Numbered from the stretch's first letter, positions 46,002 to 55,530 are shown. The stretch is DNA of 64,000 bases from Clostridium_B lapidicellarium (GCF_041224415.1 NZ_JBGFFE010000009.1:39001-103000), one strand, 5' to 3'. Numbers and translations are program-made. The notes: generated by a model from the sequence alone, not told the origin.

Positions 46002-46820
46002 TTACAGAGCCATAAAAAATATTCTTATTCCCACAATAGCTAAAGCAGCTGCAAGACTTCTAATTATCGTGACTCCATGAATTTTTTCTGAAAGTCTAGC
46101 ACCCAACTGTGCCCCAAACAGCACACCTATTGATAATGCAGCAGTTTGAATTACACTGGATTGCAGTACTCCATCTGCTATATGAACTGCAGTTCCCGAT
46201 AGTGACATCACTGCCAAAACAAAATGTGATGTGGCAGTTGCAATATGTACTGGATAATTCAGCATGTTAATAAGTACTGGAACATGTATTATTCCTCCAC
46301 CTATTCCTAAAAAACTGGATATAAGTCCTACAAAAACACTTGCAATAATTCCAACAAGAGGATTATATGAAAATGTATGTTTCACCCCTTCAATATCTAT
46401 TACTGTTCTTGTAACATATCCCTTCTTAATTACCACATTTTTTTCTATTGTTTCCTTTTTCGTTCTTACTATTAAGAATATTGACACAATGACTAATATC
46501 ACGCCAAATATTCCATTAAAAAGCTGCCTTGGCACGTATGATGTCGTAACCGAACCGAATATTGAACCTGGAATTGTTGCAATTGCAAACATTATCCCGG
46601 ATTTGTAGTCAATACGTTTCATCCTGGAGTAAGCAAAAGAACCAGATAATGCATTAAAAAATACAACTGCAAGAGAAATGCCAGTTATAGTATCTGGGCT
46701 TTTGTCAGGATATAATAACAACAATATAGGCACAAGTATGAAACCTCCGCCAGCACCAATTAGAGTTCCAAATGCTCCAACAAGAAATCCCAGAGGAACC
46801 AGCCACAAGAATTGTATCAC
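46002..46820 (-). CDS. TauE/SafE-family membrane transporter
   Basis: Membrane protein, 272 aa, eight or so helices in two homologous halves, each opening with a Gly-rich stretch (LGFLVGAFGTLIGAGGGFI and FVGLISSFLGIGGGIIHVP). The family exports sulfite, sulfoacetate or related organosulfur anions. It lies 3.5 kb from asrABC, but a link is only inferred. Confidence 0.87.
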   Translation of the reverse strand: MIQFLWLVPLGFLVGAFGTLIGAGGGFILVPILLLLYPDKSPDTITGISLAVVFFNALSGSFAYSRMKRIDYKSGIMFAIATIPGSIFGSVTTSYVPRQLFNGIFGVILVIVSIFLIVRTKKETIEKNVVIKKGYVTRTVIDIEGVKHTFSYNPLVGIIASVFVGLISSFLGIGGGIIHVPVLINMLNYPVHIATATSHFVLAVMSLSGTAVHIADGVLQSSVIQTAALSIGVLFGAQLGARLSEKIHGVTIIRSLAAALAIVGIRIFFMAL

Positions 46821-46977
46821 TTTTAAAAAACCTTCTTCCTATTACTATTATTAAAATCTATAGATTGATAAAACTGCCTTTATTATTTTAACACACCTTT
46901 CCCTTCTAGAGTATTTATATTAAATGTAAATGCTTCTCTTTTTTTTATCTATTGTAAATAATTTTTATCACTATTTT

Positions 46978-47283
46978 CTAAAACACCACTCTAAACTGCG
47001 GATAGTTTGTAATGACAAGTTGCAGTCCTCCCATGATCATGGAAAAAGCGCAAAGTACCATCACAATAATTATCGCTCCTGAATCATACCTTATTTTTTC
47101 TCCATCGTTTACCACGTAAGCTGCAATGATCTCCGCTCCAAGTGAAATCAAAATTACAGGCCAAAGGGATATTAAGACTTTATAATTTACAATTTTCAAT
47201 AAACTGTTTATTAAAAACATTGTCCCAAATGCAATAAGCATTATACCTGATGTAAATGTACCAACTCTCCTTCCTTTAGTCAT
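46978..47283 (-). CDS. Small membrane protein, LiaI/LiaF-like
   Basis: 101 aa with three to four predicted helices, similar in layout to the DUF5668/LiaF transmembrane region. Start at 47283 is chosen for AAGAGG spacing; in-frame TTG 47292 and ATG 47289 are alternatives. Last gene of the sigma-factor operon. Confidence 0.7.
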   Translation of the reverse strand: MTKGRRVGTFTSGIMLIAFGTMFLINSLLKIVNYKVLISLWPVILISLGAEIIAAYVVNDGEKIRYDSGAIIIVMVLCAFSMIMGGLQLVITNYPQFRVVF

Positions 47284-47800
47284 CTTCATCAACCTCTTTT
47301 TTCTTCCCCACGATAAGTTTTATTCCAATTACAATTATGGCTATTCCCACAATCATCTGCGGGATAATTTCTGTAAAATTACTTATAATTTTATAAATTT
47401 CAGAATTGATATATGGCTGAATAATGAATCTTATATTATCCCAGATAAGGTATAGTCCCATACAAATTAGAAGTATTCCAAAAAACAATCCCTGTTTCTT
47501 AAACAGGTTCTTATCCAATTTCAGCAATTTGTCTATAGAAAATATATAGCTGTCATCTAATTTGTCAAACTCTTCCTGGGGCATACTCTGTTTGTTTATG
47601 CAGTCAAAAAGTGAATAAAACCATATAAGTGGAGTAATGTACAAAAGCGGACCTATATGAAGCCAGCTGGAAAAAAATATTATTGTAAAAAATACTGCCA
47701 TAATTGACAATCCCATTTTCATAAAACCCATATACATATGTCCTGCACCGGGCAGAAAAGAAAATATAATAGTTAAAAAACTACTTTTTTTGGATACCAT
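47276..47800 (-). CDS. Membrane protein with N-terminal TM2-like region
   Basis: 174 aa. Two or three helices at the N-terminus with the FLPGAGHMYMGF motif seen in TM2/DUF5683-type proteins, a hydrophilic middle, then two helices and an acidic tail. It overlaps both neighbours and belongs to the sigma/anti-sigma operon. Role unknown. Confidence 0.75.
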   Translation of the reverse strand: MVSKKSSFLTIIFSFLPGAGHMYMGFMKMGLSIMAVFFTIIFFSSWLHIGPLLYITPLIWFYSLFDCINKQSMPQEEFDKLDDSYIFSIDKLLKLDKNLFKKQGLFFGILLICMGLYLIWDNIRFIIQPYINSEIYKIISNFTEIIPQMIVGIAIIVIGIKLIVGKKKEVDEDD

Positions 47801-48239
47801 TATTAAATACCTCCCTATCGATTATATTATTAGTAAAATTTTCAAGTTTCACATTCATAGAATTTACCGCTGTAAACTGGGGCGATTTTATTTCCAATTT
47901 CCTCACGCCGGTGTCGGCCATAAAATTGAGGGCACTGGAAAATACAAGTACAAGTGCCATACAAGCTGCAGCAGATACTTTCAGCGAATAGAAAAAAAGC
48001 TGTTTATTTTTCTTGTGATTTCTATTTATTTTATATTCTATCTCTTCCTCAAACCCACAGGGTACTTTTAAAAAGTCCTTTTGCTCAAAGCTATTTGACA
48101 GCTTTTGTGCACACTCTTCACAGCTTTCTATGTGCTCCGATAAAATATTGATTTCTGTTTTCTTCAGATTTCCATTTTTCAATTTCTCTATTGACGAATT
48201 TTTTATATGTCCTCTTCTATCAAACAGATCATTATTCAA
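47781..48239 (-). CDS. Anti-sigma factor with zinc-finger N-terminus
   Basis: 152 aa. The N-terminal HIESCEEC is the zf-HC2 motif that grips ECF sigma factors; one membrane helix lies at about 90-110 and a short outer part follows. The start is likely a TTG at 48239 with GGAGGAG 5 nt upstream. It overlaps the sigma gene by 4 bp, as usual for such pairs. Confidence 0.85.
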   Translation of the reverse strand: MNNDLFDRRGHIKNSSIEKLKNGNLKKTEINILSEHIESCEECAQKLSNSFEQKDFLKVPCGFEEEIEYKINRNHKKNKQLFFYSLKVSAAACMALVLVFSSALNFMADTGVRKLEIKSPQFTAVNSMNVKLENFTNNIIDREVFNNGIQKK

Positions 48240-48745
48240 ATCAACTCCTCCTCCCATAAAATTTTAAGAAGTTTTTTTGATCTATATAGTCTCGTCTGGA
48301 GCGTTTTTAAATTTTCTCCTGTATTCCTTGCCATATCTGAAAGTTTTATATCTCTACAGAAATAATTTACCGCCACAGTTTTATAAGGTTCATTTAATTT
48401 ATTACACAGCTCATATATTTTTCTGATGCTGTAATTTGCCAGCATATTTTCTTCAGGAGAATTCTTTAGATCTTCTATGTATATATAATCTTCACAGGTA
48501 AGTTTCTCCGCTTTTCTGGAAGAGCTTCTAATATGATCTTTGCATTTATTAACTGCAATTTTTGTAATCCAAGCTTTAAAATTCTTTCCGTCAAATCTAT
48601 TCAATTTTTTATAGGCGGTTAAAAAAGTCTGTTGGGCTATATCTTCGGCGTCAAAATAGTTTCTTGTAAAGGAAAAACATATGGTAATGACTAAACCTCC
48701 ATACTGTTTTACATATCTTTCAAATTGATTTTTTTGAATAACCAC
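48236..48745 (-). CDS. ECF-type RNA polymerase sigma factor
   Basis: Alternative sigma factor of about 169 aa. Region 2 (YFDAEDIAQQTFLTAYKKL, FKAWITKIAVNKCKDHIR) and region 4 (DMARNTGENLKTLQTRLYRSKKLL) are present. The start is unsure: AAAGGCGGTG lies in front of GTG codons at 48748/48745 and of an ATT at 48739, which would have the better spacing. The operon codes for its anti-sigma factor and two membrane proteins. Confidence 0.88.
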   Translation of the reverse strand: MVIQKNQFERYVKQYGGLVITICFSFTRNYFDAEDIAQQTFLTAYKKLNRFDGKNFKAWITKIAVNKCKDHIRSSSRKAEKLTCEDYIYIEDLKNSPEENMLANYSIRKIYELCNKLNEPYKTVAVNYFCRDIKLSDMARNTGENLKTLQTRLYRSKKLLKILWEEELI

Positions 48746-48830
48746 CACCGCCTTTTTTGAACTCACAATAATATAACGATTTACAAGTAAAAAACACTTC
48801 AACAATTTTAATTTTTACATAAAATAATAT

Positions 48831-48873
48831 AAAAAAATAGACTATTCAATACAATAGATACTAAATAGTCTAT
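48831..48873 (-). terminator. Terminator of the LysR-ABC-NTPase operon
   Basis: ATAGACTATT and AATAGTCTAT arms, then seven T on the minus strand, 27 bp past the binding-protein stop. Confidence 0.8.
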
Positions 48874-48899
48874 CCTTTTTTAATTGCCGCTATTTTGTT

Positions 48900-49934
48900 T
48901 CAATCTACATTTCCTCCGAGTTTTGTATAAGTAGTGCCATAAAACTTTTGATAAAAATCATTTACTTCCTCCATTATATCAATATCTTTAAATACTTGAG
49001 GATTTATCTTCTTGCTAAGCCACATTATTCCCAGAATTGTCTGTGGACAGGGCATATCCCAGGCGCTCATCTTTGAAGGCATCAGATAAACTTTTTTATT
49101 TTTTACAGCATTTATATCCTTCAAAGTAGGATTGTTAAGTACATCCTGCGGCTTTACTCCACAATATTGTGTGAGAATTATCACATCAGGATTCCAGTTA
49201 ATCACCTGTTCTGCAGATACCTGGCTCCATTTAGCACTTTCACTCAAAGATTCCGCCACATTCACTCCTCCAGCTAATTTAATCAATGAATTTTGAAACA
49301 TATTTTTTCCCGGAGTGGAATACATGGCCCCGCCTGCCATATACACTTTAGGTCTATTGTTTTGATCTACGGCTTTAAGTTTATTATCAATGGAATTCAG
49401 CGTTTTAGCATAATAGTTCATAAATTCATGCGACTGCTTTTCCCTGCCAACAGCTATTCCCAAATTTTTCACAGTAGACTCCAATTCGTCAAGGCTCTCC
49501 GCATTGGCAACAAAAACCTTTATGTTGGATTTCTCAAGACTTGGCACAATCTTCTGATTCTTCTTCTGCATGATAACAAGATCCGGTTTGGAAGCTACTA
49601 TCTGCTCTACATTCATTTCATTGGCAGAAGACACTTTGTTTGTACCTGACTTCGGTGAAAAAGTCAGCGGATCTTTTATAACATTTCCATCAGCACCTAA
49701 AATATTATTTTGTTTTCCCAAAGCACACAATATCTGCACCGCTATAGGATAATTAGTCAATATTTTTTCAGCAGGCTTGGACAATTTTATTTTCCTTCCT
49801 GCACCATCGGTAACGGTGATTTCCCTGTTATCTGCAGCATTTGCACCCTGTGTAGACGCTGTAGTACTCTTGTTGCAGGCACCAAAAGTACATACAATCA
49901 ATACCAGGATTAAAAATTTAGCTATTTTCTTCAT
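48900..49934 (-). CDS. PF01497-type ABC importer binding lipoprotein, molybdate/tungstate candidate
   Basis: Binding lipoprotein, 344 aa, lipobox FGAC near residue 20, PF01497 fold. In Haemophilus a binding protein of this family (MolA) carries molybdate and tungstate. Here it is encoded with a permease, ATPase, NTPase and LysR regulator beside moaA and a molybdoenzyme operon, so an oxyanion role is attractive though iron or cobalamin cannot be excluded. ATG at 49934 has GGAGGA; it overlaps the NTPase gene by 4 bp. Confidence 0.85.
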   Translation of the reverse strand: MKKIAKFLILVLIVCTFGACNKSTTASTQGANAADNREITVTDGAGRKIKLSKPAEKILTNYPIAVQILCALGKQNNILGADGNVIKDPLTFSPKSGTNKVSSANEMNVEQIVASKPDLVIMQKKNQKIVPSLEKSNIKVFVANAESLDELESTVKNLGIAVGREKQSHEFMNYYAKTLNSIDNKLKAVDQNNRPKVYMAGGAMYSTPGKNMFQNSLIKLAGGVNVAESLSESAKWSQVSAEQVINWNPDVIILTQYCGVKPQDVLNNPTLKDINAVKNKKVYLMPSKMSAWDMPCPQTILGIMWLSKKINPQVFKDIDIMEEVNDFYQKFYGTTYTKLGGNVD

Positions 49935-50482
49935 TTGCCATTCCTCCATATTCCTCGAATTTTTCTCTCCATCAAATCCCTATTATCTTTATCAATTTCA
50001 ATTACCTGTACATCTTTTCTCTCTGCTATTTTTCGCACAAAATTTCCATTACATTTTTTTAACACTCCTATTACAGGCTTGCTGCTGTCAAGCATTCTAA
50101 AAACAATTTTTTGAAATAGGGGAGCTTTTTCTTCCATATAGCCCAATTCGTCCAAAATCATCAATTCTCTATCCTGTAGACTCTTCAACAATACATCCCT
50201 CGATATGATATCAAATGTATTTATATCCCAGTGCAATTCATTTTCTTTCTTATCATAGAACCCAATAATATAACTGTCATCCAAATTATAAAGCGACTTT
50301 ACCCTAAAGCGTTTATTTCCCCCACTCAGTTCCTTTTCCTGAATAAATCCGCCTATCGAACAATCCACATTTTTAATGATCTTTTTTATAATTGTAGATT
50401 TCCCCACTCCTTTCTCGCCGGTAAAAAAAATATTTTTCACAATAATTTTCAATCTCCCTCTTCCTTTAAAATATTCATACAT
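49931..50482 (-). CDS. THEP1-like nucleoside triphosphatase
   Basis: P-loop NTPase, 183 aa, family PF03266. Walker A GEKGVGKST, Walker B LMILDELGYME. Archaeal and bacterial members hydrolyse NTPs in vitro; the cell role is not settled. It sits within a transporter operon, and similar pairs occur in other clostridia as I recall. Start at the ATG 50482; a TTG at 50452 is possible. Confidence 0.82.
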   Translation of the reverse strand: MYEYFKGRGRLKIIVKNIFFTGEKGVGKSTIIKKIIKNVDCSIGGFIQEKELSGGNKRFRVKSLYNLDDSYIIGFYDKKENELHWDINTFDIISRDVLLKSLQDRELMILDELGYMEEKAPLFQKIVFRMLDSSKPVIGVLKKCNGNFVRKIAERKDVQVIEIDKDNRDLMERKIRGIWRNGK

Positions 50483-50486
50483 AAAA

Positions 50487-51275
50487 TTAACCTATCATCG
50501 GAATACAGGCCCTTACAACACCGCCTTTAGAATTGGATGTATTTATTATTTTCACATCAATCCCATATGCCCGTCTAAGGTTATCTTCCGTAACAACTTT
50601 ATCTGCATCACCAACCACAAATACATTATTTTTCTGCATGAATGCCACTTTTGTAGAACACAGAAAAGCATGGTTGGGATAATGTGAAGTCATAATAATT
50701 GCCAGTCCTTTTTTAGAAAGCTTATTTATCTGTTCCAGTACTTTAATCTGGTTCCCAAAATCTAAATTTGAAGTCGGTTCATCCATTATCAATATCTCCG
50801 GGTTTTGGGCAAGGGCCCTGGCAATTAAAACCATCTGCCTTTCTCCGCCGCTTATTTCCGTGTATACCTTGTCTTTCAAATAGGATATTTTTAAATCTTC
50901 CAGAGCCTTTTCTGCAATATACCTGTCCTTTTTACTAGGAGAAGAAAACATTGGAATATGGGCAGTTCTTCCCATCAGCACCACGTCAAAAACCTTAAAT
51001 GGAAAAGTAGGTGTATGTAGTTGGGGAACATAGCCAATAATTTTGGCCAATTGCTTTCTTGAATAATTGTGTATATTTTTTCCGTCTATCAATATTTCTC
51101 CGCTTTTCAGCTTCAAAAAACCCAATATAGTTTTGAAAAAAGTAGTTTTGCCTACACCATTGGGTCCCAATAGGCACAATATCTCCCCTGAACTCACATT
51201 CACAGATATGCCGCTTACTATATTCTTTTTACCATATCCACAGACTGCATCCCTCACTTCTAACTTCAAGCCCAT
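50487..51275 (-). CDS. ABC importer ATP-binding protein (FecE/MolC-like)
   Basis: ATPase, 262 aa. Walker A GPNGVGKTTFFKT, signature ISGGERQMV, Walker B ILIMDEPTSNLD, switch SHYPNH. It overlaps the permease gene by 10 bp and precedes the NTPase by 4 bp. Confidence 0.92.
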   Translation of the reverse strand: MGLKLEVRDAVCGYGKKNIVSGISVNVSSGEILCLLGPNGVGKTTFFKTILGFLKLKSGEILIDGKNIHNYSRKQLAKIIGYVPQLHTPTFPFKVFDVVLMGRTAHIPMFSSPSKKDRYIAEKALEDLKISYLKDKVYTEISGGERQMVLIARALAQNPEILIMDEPTSNLDFGNQIKVLEQINKLSKKGLAIIMTSHYPNHAFLCSTKVAFMQKNNVFVVGDADKVVTEDNLRRAYGIDVKIINTSNSKGGVVRACIPMIG

Positions 51276-52318
51276 CCCTTCTTTCCTTTAATTAGAAGAT
51301 AAATAAAAAAAGGTGCTCCAATAAGTGACGTTAAAATTCCCAACGGAATTTCCACGGGAAACGCACAACGGGCTATATCGTCAACTAATAAAAGAAAAAT
51401 ACTTCCGATAAGCAGTGACGCCGGTAACAATATTTTAAAATTAGGTCCGACAATCATTCTTGCTATATGAGGTATTACAAGCCCCACCCACCCAATCATG
51501 CCGCTAATTGATACAGCTCCGGCTGTCATTAAAGTGGAACAAAGAATTGAAACCAATCTCAATTTTGAAGTATCAACACCTAAAGATTCCGCTTCCTCAT
51601 CTCCAAATGAAATAACATTAAACTTCCACCTCAATAAGATAAGCGGTATAAGTCCTATAACCATTGGTACCAGTAATATTTTGACATCCTTCACAGTAAC
51701 AGCATCCAGTCCTCCCATAAGGTAAAAAGTTATAAGCGGGAGCTTTTCGTATGGATCCGCCACATATTTTGTAATTGAAGTAAAAGACGTGAACAAAGCT
51801 GCAACAACCATACCCGTAAGTACGAGTACCAATGTGGCATTATTGTCTCTCGATATCATGGTACTTATTAAATATGTGATCATTACCGCTGTGAGTCCAA
51901 ATAAAAAAGCAGAAACCTGTATACCAAAATCATTAAATGACAAAAGAATTCCCAATGCCGCACCAAATCCCGCACCAGCAGAAGCTCCAAGTATATCGGG
52001 AGACACCATAGGGTTTCTAAATAAGCCTTGATATGTGGTCCCGGACACAGACAAAGCCGCTCCCACCATTAAGGCAGATAATATTCTAGGGGCTCTGACA
52101 TCAAAGAGTACCGTTTCAACAACATTGGCTTTTGCTGCGCTACGGCCAAGAATTTTTGATACCAGGGCATTGAAAAATTGCGGCAATGATATTGAATATT
52201 TTCCAATGGTCAACGAAACCAAAATGGTTATTATAAGTAGTGTAGTGGTTATAAGTATAAAATAAATTGTTTTCCTCTGTTCAAATTTTCCTTCATATAA
52301 ATCCAATGGTTCTATCAC
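51266..52318 (-). CDS. ABC importer permease (FecCD/MolB-like)
   Basis: Membrane subunit, 350 aa, about ten helices, with RAPRILSALMVGAALS and GWVGLVIPHIARMIVGPNFK typical of BtuC/FecCD. The start is a GTG at 52318 with GGGAAGG. It follows the LysR gene by 24 bp on the same strand. Confidence 0.9.
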   Translation of the reverse strand: MIEPLDLYEGKFEQRKTIYFILITTTLLIITILVSLTIGKYSISLPQFFNALVSKILGRSAAKANVVETVLFDVRAPRILSALMVGAALSVSGTTYQGLFRNPMVSPDILGASAGAGFGAALGILLSFNDFGIQVSAFLFGLTAVMITYLISTMISRDNNATLVLVLTGMVVAALFTSFTSITKYVADPYEKLPLITFYLMGGLDAVTVKDVKILLVPMVIGLIPLILLRWKFNVISFGDEEAESLGVDTSKLRLVSILCSTLMTAGAVSISGMIGWVGLVIPHIARMIVGPNFKILLPASLLIGSIFLLLVDDIARCAFPVEIPLGILTSLIGAPFFIYLLIKGKKGWA

Positions 52319-52342
52319 ATGCCTTCCCTTCTACAAAATCCA

Positions 52343-53230
52343 TCATATTTGAATATCAGACAACATCTGAATAAATTTTTTTACTGCCGGATTATTATTT
52401 ACTTTTCTCCAGGCTGCAATAACATCAAAAGAATATTGATTCCCTCTAAGTGGTATAAAACAAATTTTCTCACTTGCAATAGTTTTGAGTTTTTGTGGAA
52501 CAATTGCAGCACCATATCCTGCCTCAACCATCAGAAGTGAGGAACCCGCACATTTATACCGGAGCTTCCTATCCTGAGATAATTTTTCTGAATTGAAGAT
52601 CTCATTTACAAATGTCGCATATCCATTAAAATTTTCATTTGAAGGCATCAATATACGTTCCGAATTCAGCTCATGAATTGTAATGTTTTTCCGTTTAGCT
52701 AGAGGATGATCCTTACGTACTACAACGCAGAGCTCATCTTCATATAACTTGTACGTGTCACACCAAAACAAAATATCCTTATCAAAATCAGCAGTCAAGA
52801 TCAAATCCAAATCATTGTTTTTAAGTTTTTGGGCCAGTTTCCCGTATTCGCAGGCCATCAATTTCAACTCAATATGGGGATAATATTTTTTAAAAAGCTG
52901 CATGGCTGGTACGAGAATATCTCTGGTACTTGCATACAAGTAGCCTATTTTCAATTCCATTTTAATCCCATATACTGCCATCTTCACTTTTTTCATACCT
53001 TCATCATATCGATTTACAATAGCAATGGCCTCTTTTAAAAACAATTTTCCCACATCGGTCAATTCAACATTATGGTGACCTCTTATCAACAAAGTCAATC
53101 CAATTTTCCTTTCCAATAAGGCAATATGCTTGCTGAGCACAGATTGTGTAATATAGAGCTGCCGTGCCGTCTTACTGAAATTCAAATTTTTAGAAAGCAC
53201 AATAAATTCACGTAATATGCTGATTGGCAT
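52343..53230 (-). CDS. LysR-family regulator heading the importer operon
   Basis: 295 aa; N-terminal winged helix (NFSKTARQLYITQSVLSKHIALLER) and a two-lobed effector domain. It is first in the operon with the PF01497 importer, so probably senses the transported ion or a product. Divergent from the second LysR gene across 119 bp. Confidence 0.9.
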   Translation of the reverse strand: MPISILREFIVLSKNLNFSKTARQLYITQSVLSKHIALLERKIGLTLLIRGHHNVELTDVGKLFLKEAIAIVNRYDEGMKKVKMAVYGIKMELKIGYLYASTRDILVPAMQLFKKYYPHIELKLMACEYGKLAQKLKNNDLDLILTADFDKDILFWCDTYKLYEDELCVVVRKDHPLAKRKNITIHELNSERILMPSNENFNGYATFVNEIFNSEKLSQDRKLRYKCAGSSLLMVEAGYGAAIVPQKLKTIASEKICFIPLRGNQYSFDVIAAWRKVNNNPAVKKFIQMLSDIQI

Positions 53231-53302
53231 ATCTTATCTCCTTCCTATCAACTTAAATACACCAAAAGACATCCTTGTTAATAAAATATCAAAGCTGCTG
53301 CT

Positions 53303-53350
53303 TGTAATCAATTTCAAACTATTATATAATTAATTCAAAAATGGAATAGG
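53303..53350 (+). repeat. 48-bp promoter repeat, copy 1 (before LysR)
   Basis: Matches 55343-55390 at 42 of 48 positions. It holds TTGTAA, 17-bp spacer and TATAAT (53325-53330) and so is the LysR promoter. The shared ATAATTAATTCAAAAA tract could be a common binding site. Confidence 0.75.
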
Positions 53351-53358
53351 TGAGAACA

Positions 53359-54246
53359 ATGACAGAAGAACAATTAAAATATTTTATAACCATAATAGAC
53401 ACGGGCAGTTATATGGAAACCGCCTTAGAGCTAAATATCGCCCAATCTTCTGTTAGCAAACAAATACAGGCACTTGAACGTGAATTGGGAGTTCAGCTCT
53501 TTAACCGCCGCCGCAGACATGTAAAATTAACGGAGGAAGGAAAACAACTATTACCACAGGCAAGACACATACTGGGAGAGATCCATCATCTGAAATACAT
53601 GGCAAAAAAACTACAACCTGGATACAAATACAGAATAACAGTACTGACTCTGCCTATAATGAGCTGTTTCGGATTCCACATTCCAGTAAGCAGGTTTGAA
53701 TTGGAAAACCCTTCATTCATAATCAATCTCAAGGAATTGGAAGAGCCCCAGTTATTTCGTAAACTGCTGGGCAACAATTTTGACATAGCACTGACTTATT
53801 GGGACGAGCAAAATCTAACCAACGGCAAAAATTCGTTCGTCCCTGTTTCCACGGATAAAATTGTCCTGGCAGTTCACAAAGACAATCCCCTGGCAAAACT
53901 AGAACAAATCACCCCGGAACAATTGAAGAATACGCCCCTTATGCTGATGGAAACCTATACATGCATATCCCATCTATGTATGGCATTTTTTGAAGAACAT
54001 CATATTGTCCCGAATATTGTATTTAGAGGAAGACCTGAAACAATTTTAGGAGGTGTGGAAGCTAAACTTGGTTCTGCTTTAATAGCACGCAAACTAGCCA
54101 GCCAATTACTAGCTAACAATGTTGTCTCAATACCTATCTCGCCCAGTATCCCAGCCACATTGGGAGCTGTCATCAACAGACACAGCCAAAAAAATCCAAA
54201 GGTCAGAGAATTGGTCAAAATGTTAATTGACAGAAATAACGAATGA
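53359..54246 (+). CDS. LysR-family regulator, candidate controller of the molybdoenzyme operon
   Basis: 295 aa; winged helix (GSYMETALELNIAQSSVSKQIQALEREL) and effector-binding domain. The ATG at 53359 has AGGTGAG. Its promoter region is repeated before the molybdoenzyme operon, which suggests it controls both itself and that operon. Convergent with moaA, 3 bp apart. Confidence 0.9.
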   Translation: MTEEQLKYFITIIDTGSYMETALELNIAQSSVSKQIQALERELGVQLFNRRRRHVKLTEEGKQLLPQARHILGEIHHLKYMAKKLQPGYKYRITVLTLPIMSCFGFHIPVSRFELENPSFIINLKELEEPQLFRKLLGNNFDIALTYWDEQNLTNGKNSFVPVSTDKIVLAVHKDNPLAKLEQITPEQLKNTPLMLMETYTCISHLCMAFFEEHHIVPNIVFRGRPETILGGVEAKLGSALIARKLASQLLANNVVSIPISPSIPATLGAVINRHSQKNPKVRELVKMLIDRNNE

Positions 54247-54249
54247 TCA

Positions 54250-55206
54250 TTACCCCCCTATAGCCGTCATGTTCCTCTTTATATATTCTCCCTTCTCCAG
54301 ATTATGTCTCTCAGGCTTGTTTTTAACCGAGTCAATTATTATTTTCTTTAAATTTTCTCCATTTCTCAGTGCTGATTTCAAATCTATTTCATAATCTGAA
54401 AGGAGGCAGTCTTTGAGCTTACCATCTGCTGTCAGTCTAACTCTGTTGCAATTTTTACAGAACTTATGGGAAACAGGACTTATAAGTCCTACCCTTCCTC
54501 TCCCGCCAGGTAACTTATAATATTTGGCAGGTGACGATACATCTTCCCTTTCAATTTTCTTTAATTCTTTAACTTTTTCCAAGACTACCTTATTTGATAT
54601 AAATTTATCCAGAGACCAATCCTTGGTACGCCCAATAGGCATGAGTTCAATAAATCTGACATCTATCTCTTCATTTTTTGTCAGGCCGACAAAGCTTTCT
54701 ATCTCGCTGTCGTTAAATCCGCTGATCAAAACCGTATTCAATTTTATGGGTGCAAGTCCTACTTTTCTGGCTTCTTCAATTCCATCAAGAACATCCTTCA
54801 AACACCCTCCTCTGGTTATATCACGGTATTTTTTCCGATCTAAAGTATCCAGGCTGACATTAACCCTGTCAAGGCCTGCGTCTTTCAAATTTCCAGCATA
54901 TTTTTCAAGAAGCATTCCATTCGTAGTCATTGCAAAATCCTCAATTCCACTTAAACTGCCTATATTTTGAATCAGTTTTACGATTCCCCTTCTAATCAGA
55001 GGTTCTCCTCCCGTTATTCTTATTTTTTTTATTCCCAGTGATACAAAAATTTTCACCAGCTCATATATTTCTTCCAGTCTCAATATTTCACTATGCCGTA
55101 TTTTTGTTATGCCGCCTTCAGGCATACAATACATACATCTCAGATTACACAAATCCGTAACTGACACTCTTAAATAATTTATGTCCCTTCCATATGAATC
55201 TATCAT
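54250..55206 (-). CDS. moaA: GTP 3',8-cyclase
   Basis: Radical SAM enzyme of the first step in molybdopterin synthesis, 318 aa. N-terminal CNLRCMYC binds the SAM cluster; the C-terminal CKNCNRVRLTADGKLKDC binds the second cluster; MTTNGM and GGEPL are typical. It lacks the usual final GG but ends in AIGG, matching the family's C-terminal Gly-Gly. Divergent from the molybdoenzyme operon; no other moa genes are in the window. Confidence 0.93.
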   Translation of the reverse strand: MIDSYGRDINYLRVSVTDLCNLRCMYCMPEGGITKIRHSEILRLEEIYELVKIFVSLGIKKIRITGGEPLIRRGIVKLIQNIGSLSGIEDFAMTTNGMLLEKYAGNLKDAGLDRVNVSLDTLDRKKYRDITRGGCLKDVLDGIEEARKVGLAPIKLNTVLISGFNDSEIESFVGLTKNEEIDVRFIELMPIGRTKDWSLDKFISNKVVLEKVKELKKIEREDVSSPAKYYKLPGGRGRVGLISPVSHKFCKNCNRVRLTADGKLKDCLLSDYEIDLKSALRNGENLKKIIIDSVKNKPERHNLEKGEYIKRNMTAIGG

Positions 55207-55342
55207 ATCTATCCCTCCGTCAGGTGATTTTCAAGTTATTCTGCATTTACAAGTACAAGTATAACATATACTATTGTGTCCCAAGAGTCTAAATTTTTTG
55301 AAAATAATCACTTATTTAATATAGTAAATCACAATTGATGCC

Positions 55343-55390
55343 TGCAATCAATTTAAAATTATCATATAATTAATTCAAAAACGGAATAGT
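55343..55390 (+). promoter_or_regulatory. 48-bp promoter repeat, copy 2 (before molybdoenzyme operon)
   Basis: Second copy of the LysR promoter segment, with TATAAT at 55365-55370 and a CTGCAA -35 at 17-bp spacing. It lies about 140 bp before the catalytic subunit start. The rest of the 324-bp moaA-molybdoenzyme gap is AT-rich. Confidence 0.65.
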
Positions 55391-55433
55391 TTAAAAACCG
55401 CAGAAGGGACTATTCTTTTTTGGAATAAACTAT
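55384..55433 (+). promoter_or_regulatory. Attenuator-like leader hairpins
   Basis: GAATAGT pairs with ACTATTC (55409-55415), directly followed by six T, which is a terminator. The same left arm can instead pair, as ATAGTTTA (55386-55393), with TAAACTAT (55426-55433), which lies past the T run. The two folds exclude each other, the layout of a transcription attenuator. Confidence 0.45.
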
Positions 55434-55530
55434 CATCTTTTTTGAATTGGAAATCAAATTTATACGATGTTATTCTAGAATTAGATAATTAAATTATCCA
55501 AAATTATTCATTAGTAAAGGAGGCAAACAA

